Shown here: positions 53,772 to 61,300 of the stretch, piece by piece | Position numbering within the stretch: the stretch's first letter is position 1 | How the letters are laid out: the number at the start of each line of letters is the position of its first letter | Assembly (NCBI RefSeq): GCF_016907455.1 | Contig: NZ_JAFBCB010000001.1 | Location: 682,001-746,000, forward strand | Direction of reading: 5' to 3' | Origin: Brachybacterium muris | Lineage (GTDB): Bacteria > Actinomycetota > Actinomycetes > Actinomycetales > Dermabacteraceae | DNA length: 64,000 bases | The notes under the pieces: generated by a model | What the model saw: the letters and a program-made list of their open reading frames with translations, nothing else | Database searches by the model: none | What the model was told of the DNA's origin: nothing | Program-made: the position numbers and the translations under genes

Positions 53772-53837
53772 GGGGCAGGTCCGGATCAGCGCCGGGGCAG
53801 CTCCGGATCAGCGCCGGGTCAGCACTGGATCAGCGCC
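53772..53837. repeat. three exact-period 22-bp tandem repeats (candidate operator)
   Basis: Units 53772-53793, 53794-53815 and 53816-53837 share GGG(G/T)CAG(C/G)(T/A)C(C/T) followed by an invariant GGATCAGCGCC. The 22-bp period is two helical turns. They lie between the divergent ABC exporter operon and the araC-type gene, the usual place and spacing for AraC/XylS half-sites. Confidence 0.8.
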
Positions 53838-53876
53838 ACCCGGGGACCGCCGGGTCCCGTCGACTAGCGTGGGGCC

Positions 53877-54671
53877 ATGCCGTCCTACGTGCATCGCGTG
53901 CCGGAGGGGCTCGCACCGTACGTCCGCTCGTGTATCGGGTACGACTACCGGCTCGATCCGGACGCCACCCACCACGGGCTGCCCTCCCGCGGGATCACCG
54001 TGATCATCGCCTTCGAGGAGCCACTGGACTGCGCCTGGCTGGATGATGCCGAGCGCGGTCGTTTCGACACGCTCCTGGCCGGACTGCACACCAGCCCTTC
54101 CCTGATCCGCACCCACGGCCACCAGCACGGGATCCAGCTGGCGCTCACCCCTCGCGGGGTCCGCGCGCTGTTCGGTGCACCTGCCGGGGCCTTCGCCCGG
54201 GCGCTGGTGGACGGGGACGAGGACGACCGGATCCCCTCCTCCCTCCAGCGCAGGCTCCAGGACCTGCCCTGGCGGGAACGGTTCACCCTGCTGGACCAGT
54301 ACCTGCTGGGCAGGGTCGACACGGGACGAGCCGGTGTGCGCCCGGAGCTCGCGCGGGCGTGGTCCCTGCTGGGCACAGGGCCCACCGTGCCCAGGGTCGA
54401 GCAGGTGGCCCGGGAAGTCGGCCTCTCCCGCCGGCAGCTGCTGATCGCCTTCCGCGACGAGTACGGGGTGACTCCCACCGAGGCCCGCCGCCTCGCCCGC
54501 TTCGAGGTGGCGCAGCACCTGCTGCGAGACGGGCTGGCAGCGGCCGACGTCGCGGCCCGAGCGGGATACGCCGATCAGCCCCACATGAACCGGGAATGGC
54601 GGGCGCTCGCCGCGATGACCCCCGCAGGCACGCTCGAGGACTTCCCCGTCGTCCAAGACGAGGCGCCCTGA
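53877..54671 (+). CDS. AraC/XylS-family transcriptional regulator
   Basis: A 264-residue regulator. The C-terminal 90 residues are the two-helix-turn-helix AraC domain (VEQVAREVGLSRRQLLIAFR, PTEARRLARFEVAQHLL, DVAARAGYADQPHMNREW). The N-terminal region lacks a recognisable cupin motif and resembles DUF6597-like sensors; its ligand is unknown. The repeats 40 bp upstream are its likely binding sites, which would let it control itself and the divergent exporter genes. Confidence 0.85.
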   Translation: MPSYVHRVPEGLAPYVRSCIGYDYRLDPDATHHGLPSRGITVIIAFEEPLDCAWLDDAERGRFDTLLAGLHTSPSLIRTHGHQHGIQLALTPRGVRALFGAPAGAFARALVDGDEDDRIPSSLQRRLQDLPWRERFTLLDQYLLGRVDTGRAGVRPELARAWSLLGTGPTVPRVEQVAREVGLSRRQLLIAFRDEYGVTPTEARRLARFEVAQHLLRDGLAAADVAARAGYADQPHMNREWRALAAMTPAGTLEDFPVVQDEAP

Positions 54672-54690
54672 CCGCGCGCATGCTGGCCCC

Positions 54691-55095
54691 ATGACGACAC
54701 CACAGCTCTACCACTGCCTCCGCTACACCGACCCCGACCGTGCCATCGCCTTCCTCACGGCCCTCGGGTTCACCGAGAAGCTCCTCGTGCGGGACCCCGA
54801 GGACCCCGGGATCATCCACCACGCCCAGTTCCAGTGGCGCGACCACGGTGGCCTGATGTTCGGATCCGTCCGCGGCGACGAGGAGGAGACCGCCCCGTGG
54901 TTCCGGCCCGGGACATCTGTGTGCAGCCTCGTCGTCGGCTCCGACGAGGAGGTCGACGAGACGGTGCGCCGCGGGATCGAGGCCGGCGGTCGCCTCGTCG
55001 ACCCCCCGAGCAACCCTCCCCACGGCGGCCGCACCGCCGCCATCCTCGACCACGACGGGAACTACTGGAACATCGACTCCTACCCCGGGGCGTGA
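54691..55095 (+). CDS. VOC-family (glyoxalase-like) protein
   Basis: A 134-residue vicinal oxygen chelate protein: beta-alpha-beta-beta-beta modules CLRYTDPDRAIAFLTALGF and LVVGSDEEVDETVRRGIEAG, ending DHDGNYWNIDSY. One metal ligand pair is plausible (His in the first strand, Glu or Asp near the end) but the catalytic glyoxalase set is incomplete. It follows the AraC-type gene by 19 bp, and AraC-VOC pairs of this kind are common, so it may be a small-molecule binding partner. Confidence 0.8.
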   Translation: MTTPQLYHCLRYTDPDRAIAFLTALGFTEKLLVRDPEDPGIIHHAQFQWRDHGGLMFGSVRGDEEETAPWFRPGTSVCSLVVGSDEEVDETVRRGIEAGGRLVDPPSNPPHGGRTAAILDHDGNYWNIDSYPGA

Positions 55096-55135
55096 CACCG
55101 AGGCCGAGCGGCCGCCCCCGCGTACCCTGGAAGGC

Positions 55136-55918
55136 ATGAATGCCACCGCCACCTCCCCGAACCGCCGGCTCACCGCCGTGGTCACCGGTGCCTCCTCCGG
55201 CATCGGGCGTGCCACCGCCGCCCGCCTCGTGGCCGACGGCTGGCGGGTGCTGGCCGTCGCCCGCCGCCAGGAGAAGCTCGATGCACTCGCCGAGGAGACC
55301 GGCTGCGAGGTGCTGAGCGTGGATGTCACCGACGACGACTCCGTAGCCCGCCTCGCCGAGCGATCCCGGGAGCTGTTCGGCGGCGAGCTGAACGCCGTGG
55401 TCCACGTGGCCGGCGGCGCCCTCGGCGTCGACCAGGTCGCCGAGGCGGACCTTTCCAAGTGGCAGGGCATGTACGACATGAACGTGCTCGGCGCCCTGCG
55501 GGTCACCCGCGCCCTGCTGCCGGCCGTGCGGGCCAGCGGCCGCGGCGACGTGCTTTTCGTGACCTCCGTGGCCGCCCACGAGGCCTACCCGGGCGGTTCC
55601 GGCTACAACGCCGCCAAGGCGGGGGAGCACATGCTGGCCCGCGCCCTGCGCCTGGAGCTGAACGGCGAGAAGGTGCGCGTCATCGAGATCGCGCCGGGTA
55701 TGGTGCGCACCGAGGAGTTCTCCCTGACCCGCCTGGGCGACAAGGACGCCGCGGACAAGGTGTACGACGGGGTCGAGCAGCCGCTGACCGCCGAGGACTG
55801 CGCCGATGTCATCTCCTACGCCCTGAACGCCCCGCACCACGTGAACCTGGACCTGGTCACCGTGCGCCCCCTCGCCCAGGCCGCCGCCCACGCCGTGGCC
55901 CGCGGGAAGGGCGTGTGA
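55136..55918 (+). CDS. short-chain dehydrogenase/reductase
   Basis: A 260-residue classical SDR: TGASSGIGRAT cofactor loop, NVLGA-type helix, catalytic Ser in VTSVAAHEA and YNAAK with the Tyr-Lys pair, and PGMVRTEEF after it. The arginine after the first glycine motif (AVARRQEKL) suggests NADP preference. Its TGA overlaps the GTG start of the ABC exporter by 4 bp. Substrate unknown. Confidence 0.9.
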   Translation: MNATATSPNRRLTAVVTGASSGIGRATAARLVADGWRVLAVARRQEKLDALAEETGCEVLSVDVTDDDSVARLAERSRELFGGELNAVVHVAGGALGVDQVAEADLSKWQGMYDMNVLGALRVTRALLPAVRASGRGDVLFVTSVAAHEAYPGGSGYNAAKAGEHMLARALRLELNGEKVRVIEIAPGMVRTEEFSLTRLGDKDAADKVYDGVEQPLTAEDCADVISYALNAPHHVNLDLVTVRPLAQAAAHAVARGKGV

Positions 55919-57810
55919 CGACCGCTGGCCCCGGCGGCGGAGGCCGCGGAGGCGGTGGCGGGGGCGGACACCACGGGATGCCTGAGATCACCCTGCCGCC
56001 CGGGCAGAAGCCCGACACCCGCCGGGTGATGCGACTGTTCCGCCCCTACCGGCGCACCATCGCCGCCGTGCTGGTGCTGATCGCCGTCGGCGCCGCCGCC
56101 GGGGTGGTCTCCCCGTTCCTGGTGCGGGAGATCGTGGACGTTGCCCTGCCCGAGCAGCGCCTGGACCTGCTGGCCTGGTGCGTGGGCGGACTGATCGCGG
56201 TCACCGTGGTCTCCAGCGCCCTCGGTATCACCCAGGCCATGCTCTCCACCCGCGTGGGGCAGGCCGTCATGCACGACCTGCGGGTCGCCGTGTACGGGCA
56301 CCTGCAGCGGATGGGCCTGGGGTTCTTCACCCGTACTCGCACCGGGGAGATCCAGTCCCGGATCTTCTCCGACATCGGCTCCATGCAGGCCGTGGTCACC
56401 AACGTGATGACCCAGATCGTCTCCAGTGCCGCCGGGATCGTGATGGCCCTGGTGGCGATGGTGGCCCTGGACTGGCGCCTGACCCTGTTCTCCCTGGTCT
56501 CCCTGCCGTTCGCGGTGTGGATGAACCGGCGCGTGGGCAGGCGCCGCCGAGAGATCGTCAAGGCCCGGCAGGAGAAGGCCGCCGACCTCTCCGCCGGGAT
56601 CCAGGAGTCGCTGTCCGTCTCCGGGATCCTGCTGGGTACCACCATGGGCCGCACCCGGGCACTGACCGAGACCTTCGCGACCGACTCCCGGGGCCTGGCT
56701 GACCTGGAGATCCGCTCCGAGATGGCCGGCCGCTGGCACATGGCGGTGTTCACCACCCTGATGGCGATCTTCCCGGCGCTCACCTACCTGCTGGGCGGGT
56801 ACCTGCTGTTCACGGCCGACGAGCCCGGCACCCTGGGCGGCGTGGGCGGCACCGGCGTCACCATCGGCACCCTGGTCGCCTTCATCTCCCTGCAGACCGG
56901 CCTGTTCCCCCAGGTGAACGGCCTGCTTCGGGTGGCCACCCAGGTCAACAGCTCGCTGGCCCTGTTCACCCGCGTGTTCGAGTACCTGGACGCCCCCATC
57001 ACCATCGACGACGCCCCCGGTGCCCGCGCACTGGACCCCGCCCAGGTGCGCGGTGAGATCCGCTTCGAGCAGGTGGACTTCACCTACCCCGGGGCCGATG
57101 AGCCCACCCTGCACGGCATCGACCTGGTGGTCCCCGCCGGCAAGCACACCGCCCTGGTGGGCGCCACCGGCTCCGGCAAGACCTCCACCGGCTACCTGAT
57201 GGCCCGCCTGTACGACCCCACCGGCGGCCGCATCACCCTGGACGGCCACGACCTGCGGGAGATCACCATGGAGTCCCTCGCCGCATGCCTGGGCGTGGTC
57301 ACCCAGGAGACGTACCTGCTGCACGCCACCATCGCGGAGAACCTGCGCTTCGCCCGGCCCGACGCCACCGACGAGGACCTGATCGCGGCCTGTCGGATCG
57401 CCCAGATCCACGATCACATCGCAGCCCTGCCCGAGGGGTACGCCACCGTGGTGGGGGAGCGCGGCTACCGCTTCTCCGGTGGGGAGAAGCAGCGCCTGGC
57501 CCTGGCCCGCACGATCCTGAGGGACCCGCCGGTGCTGCTGCTGGACGAGGCCACCTCCGCCCTGGACGTCGCCACCGAGCGCGCCATGAGCGGGGCGCTG
57601 GATGCGGTGGCGCGAGGCCGCACCACCGTCTCGATCGCCCACCGCCTCTCCACCGTGCGCCATGCCGATCAGATCGTGGTGCTGGACCACGGGCGCATCG
57701 TGGAGCGCGGCACCTACGACGAGCTCATCGCCGCAGGCGGGGCCTTCGCGCGCCTGGCCGCCCAGGACGCCCGCGAAGCGCAGGAACCATCGAACCTGAA
57801 GGGGATTTGA
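55915..57810 (+). CDS. ABC transporter, permease and ATP-binding half-exporter
   Basis: A 631-residue type I half-exporter with six membrane helices (about 50-340) and a C-terminal ATPase: Walker A GATGSGKTS, Q-loop VVTQETYLL, signature FSGGEKQRL, Walker B VLLLDEATSALD and H-loop SIAHRLS. A glycine-rich 20-residue start (GGGGRGGGGGGGHHG) precedes the first helix. The GTG at 55915 overlaps the SDR stop. Homodimer or partner unknown, substrate unknown. Confidence 0.9.
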   Translation: MTTAGPGGGGRGGGGGGGHHGMPEITLPPGQKPDTRRVMRLFRPYRRTIAAVLVLIAVGAAAGVVSPFLVREIVDVALPEQRLDLLAWCVGGLIAVTVVSSALGITQAMLSTRVGQAVMHDLRVAVYGHLQRMGLGFFTRTRTGEIQSRIFSDIGSMQAVVTNVMTQIVSSAAGIVMALVAMVALDWRLTLFSLVSLPFAVWMNRRVGRRRREIVKARQEKAADLSAGIQESLSVSGILLGTTMGRTRALTETFATDSRGLADLEIRSEMAGRWHMAVFTTLMAIFPALTYLLGGYLLFTADEPGTLGGVGGTGVTIGTLVAFISLQTGLFPQVNGLLRVATQVNSSLALFTRVFEYLDAPITIDDAPGARALDPAQVRGEIRFEQVDFTYPGADEPTLHGIDLVVPAGKHTALVGATGSGKTSTGYLMARLYDPTGGRITLDGHDLREITMESLAACLGVVTQETYLLHATIAENLRFARPDATDEDLIAACRIAQIHDHIAALPEGYATVVGERGYRFSGGEKQRLALARTILRDPPVLLLDEATSALDVATERAMSGALDAVARGRTTVSIAHRLSTVRHADQIVVLDHGRIVERGTYDELIAAGGAFARLAAQDAREAQEPSNLKGI

Positions 57811-57815
57811 CCGGG

Positions 57816-57857
57816 CTTTGCCGTATGGGGAAGCCATGGGCCCACCCCATACCAAAG
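57816..57857 (+). terminator. bipartite inverted repeat after the ABC exporter gene
   Basis: CTTTG-CC-GTATGGGG (57816-57830) pairs with CCCCATAC-CAAAG (57845-57857), a stem of 8 plus 5 bp with a CC bulge, starting 6 bp after the stop codon. It is probably a terminator. The TATGGGG core also appears in the operator-like repeat at 40474. Confidence 0.55.
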
Positions 57858-57967
57858 TCAGGGACGACTACACCCAGGGCGGGATGCAGTCACCTGGGAT
57901 CCGCGACACGATGGAGTCATGCAGCGGCGATCCCTCGCCGCCCTGCACCATCGAGCAAGGAGCGGAG

Positions 57968-58201
57968 ATGACGACGCTGACTCAGCATGATCAGGACTCT
58001 GCCCCCGCCCGCCGCATCTCCCGGAAGCCGGCCACGGGCCGCCCCGTGCTGTTCGCAGTGCTCCTGGGGCTCGCTGCACTGCTGCTGATGTGGGTGCTGA
58101 TCGCCGGCCCGGCACTGCCGTTGCCGCTGATGATCATCGCCGCCGGCACCGCACTGGGCATCGTCGCCCTCAGCTGGACGGTGGCCGGGCCGCGGCTCTG
58201 A
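57968..58201 (+). CDS. small membrane protein, two predicted helices
   Basis: A 77-residue protein with a basic cytoplasmic N-terminus (ARRISRKPATGRP) and two hydrophobic helices, VLFAVLLGLAALLLMWVLIA and LPLPLMIIAAGTALGIVALS. AAGGAG lies 8 nt before the ATG at 57968; the frame is open upstream but without ribosome-binding support. No family is recognised. Confidence 0.65.
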   Translation: MTTLTQHDQDSAPARRISRKPATGRPVLFAVLLGLAALLLMWVLIAGPALPLPLMIIAAGTALGIVALSWTVAGPRL

Positions 58202-58375
58202 GCCCTGCTCACGCTTCCCCCTTGGCTTCTGCTGAACCCAGCGATCTGGGCCTGAGCAGATCGTGATCTGACTGTTATCTGGCGGGTGTCTGGGTGGTTG
58301 CTGGGTGGGCGCATACTGTGCTCAATCTCCGGCCTCGGAGGGGTGGAGCAGCGAGGGTGCTGCGAGTGGCTGGAG
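58202..58375 (+). other. leader of the RHS gene with a 14-bp palindrome
   Basis: No gene. A perfect CAGATC-GT-GATCTG palindrome lies at 58257-58270 and a second GCGATCTG just before it. It may be an operator for the downstream RHS gene. I could not identify a promoter with confidence. Confidence 0.4.
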
Positions 58376-61300
58376 GTGCCCGATGGCGGGTGCTGTGTCT
58401 GTTGCGGGTGGTTGGTTCCGTCGGTACCTGGGGGGGTTGTCGCCTCGGGCCTGGTAGCGGCACTGGTGGTGACGGGGTTGCCTCCCCAGCGGGCGTGGGC
58501 GGAGGATCCGCCGGTGGATGATCCGGCCCCGGAGGTGTCGGTGCCGGTGGCGCCGTTGAGTGTGGATTTCCCGTCGGCGGTGGTGCAGGCGCGGGCTACG
58601 GGTGAGCGGGTGGAGGTGACGGGGGAGCGGACGGAGTCTTCGACGACGTGGGTGAATCCGGATGGGACGGTGACGACGACGCAGCATGCGGCGCCGGTGC
58701 GGTTCCAGGACGCCGAGGGGGCCTGGCAGGAGTTCGATACGACGCTCGAAGAGCGGGCGGATGGGTCGATCGCCCCGGTGGCGGTCCCGGATCCGGTGGT
58801 GCTGGCGGGTTCGGTGGAGGGGACCCCGGCGGTTCCTGCGCCGGTGGCGTCGATGGGCGCGGGCGAGGGTGCGCAGGTGGCGGTGGCGTGGGAGGGGGAG
58901 CTTTCGGAGCCGGTGCTTGCGGGGGATGCGGCGACGTATCGGGGGGCGTGGCCGGGGATTGATCTGGTGGTCCATGCGACGCGGGATGGGTTTGAGCAGT
59001 CGTTCGTGATTGCGGATCGGGAGGCCCTGCTGGGGTATACGGGTCAGGCCGCGCCGGGGGCGAGTGACGGGGGTGGGGATGCCAGCGACGGCGGTGGGGA
59101 TGCTGGTGACGGCGGGGTTCCGGCGCCGGTGCCGGTGACGGGTGGGCGCGTGTCGTGGGATGTGCCGCTGGTGGTGTCGGAGGATCTGACGGCGAGGGAG
59201 GTGGCCGGGGAGCGCATCGAGTTCGTCAACGGCGCGGGTGAGGTGGTCTCGCGGTTCGAGGCGCCGCTTGCGTGGGATGCGCAGGTGGATGCGAAGTCTC
59301 GGGAGCATGTGAATCATGTTCCGGTCACGGTGGCGCTGGTGGGTCAGGACGCTGGGCGGGTGACGCTGCGGTTGAGTGTGGATGGTGGCTGGCTTTTGGA
59401 TGAGGGCCGGGTGTTCCCGGTGACGGTGGATCCGGTGTATGCCTCGGCGACGGCGCGGCCGACGTTTGATGCGTTCGTGCAGTCGAACATCTCTACGGAT
59501 CGTTCCAGTGAGCAGGAGTTGAAGGTCGGCACGTATGACGGGACGAACAAGGCTCGTTCGTTCCTGACGTTCTCGAACACGTCGTTCAAGAACGTGAAGA
59601 TCATGTCGGCGACGTTGAACCTGTATGAGACGTGGTCGTACTCGTGTACGCCGCGGGCGGTGGAGGTGTGGAACTCGGGGAGCGTGTCCTCGGCGACCCG
59701 GTGGAGCAATCAGCCGGCGCTGGGGTCGCGGTTTGGGTCGGTGACGGTCGCGAAGGGCGCGAATTCGTCGTGTGCGGCGGGGTGGGTGAATATCCCGATC
59801 ACCAGTTTGGCGCAGTCCTGGTCGGGCAACGCTGCGGCATCGGTGACGTTGGCGATCAAGGCTGCCTCGGAGACGGATGTGCTGGGGTGGAAGCGGTTCG
59901 GGTCGATGGAGTCGACCACGCCTCCGTCGATCACGTTCACCTATGACCGCAAGCCGAATCTGGCGACGGTGCCGGTGGTGGCCAGCACCGGCACTTACAA
60001 CTCGCAGTCGTATGTGTGGAAGAAGCGGCCGGTGGTCTCGACCACGGCCACGGATCCCGATGGCAACCGGGTGAAGGCGAATATCGAGGTGCACACCTCG
60101 ATGACCGCTACCGCGTCGACGTTGGTGACCGAGTGCGATACGCCGCTGGGGGCATCGGGGTCGACGCTGTCGTGCACGCTGCCGGCGGACCTTTCGGACA
60201 ATCGGACCTTGTATGTGCGGGCCGCGGTCGCGGACGAGCTGGGTCTGTGGAACGGCGGCTGGTCGGGTTGGAAGAAGGTGCTGACGGCGCAGGTCGCGCC
60301 GGCGGCCCCTCAGGTCTCGTGCAATGTGGGCAACGGATCGTGGTCGCAGGTGAAGCCGGCGGCGTCGTTGTCGTGCCAGGTGGTGATCAGTCAGGCGTTG
60401 TCGAACAACTCACCGGTGACGGTGCGGTACATGGTTGATGGGGCCATGGTCGAGACGCTGATCCCGGTCGCGCCGGGGCCGCGCACCGTGTCCCTGCCTG
60501 CGATCTCGTTCACAGAGGGCACGCATCGAGTGCGGGTGCGGGTCTCGTCGGCCTCCACGATGGCGTCGGTACCGGTGGAGTTCACTGCGGGGTGGGGTGG
60601 CCCGTCGGTGACGCATCCGCTGCCGTTGGCGGCCAGCAATGGCACGTTCGCGGTCAAGGCTGGGGCACCGCCTGTCACCTCGTCCTCGCAGTCGGTGGTG
60701 GCGCAGCAGCAGTGGCGCCTGGCCGGCACCACTGACGCCTGGACGAACGCGGGGACAGCAGCGACCGTGAGCGGGACGGCGAGCAAACCCCTGGAGTACA
60801 CGAGCACGTTCGATGCCGGTACGGCCCTGGCGGCGGCGGGGAACACCTCGCGGGGCCCGGTGCGGATGGAGTTCAGGGTGTGCTTCACGTACACGGGGAT
60901 CACTCAGCCGTTGTGCACGGATGCGACCCGGCCGACGACGTTGGTGCGGGTGCCGCATGCGTTCGGCGGTGGGTATCCCACGGCGGATGTGGAGGCGGGG
61001 CAGGTCGCCCTGTACACGGGCGAGTTCCAGACCACAGCCACCGATGTGAGCGTCCCCGGTTACGGGTCCGATATCAGCATCTCCCGCTCCCACCTGTCCT
61101 ACACCGGGACGGGGGATGTGAAGGCGTGGCCAGTGGATCCGGTCACGGGTGTGTTCGGGCCGGGGTTTGTCGCGAACCTCGAGGGTGATTCCGCGGTGGG
61201 CCTTGCGGGCCTGGACGTGATCGATCAGCGGATGAGTGATGGGTCGATCGCCCTGGTCGATGCGGAGGGCGAGCCGCTGGTGTTCGTCAACCCCACCGGC

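Noticed and set aside
53772-53837. The 22-bp repeats or the 96-bp tig repeats as CRISPR
   Set aside because: The units are directly abutting or coding, without unique spacers, and no cas genes are in the window.
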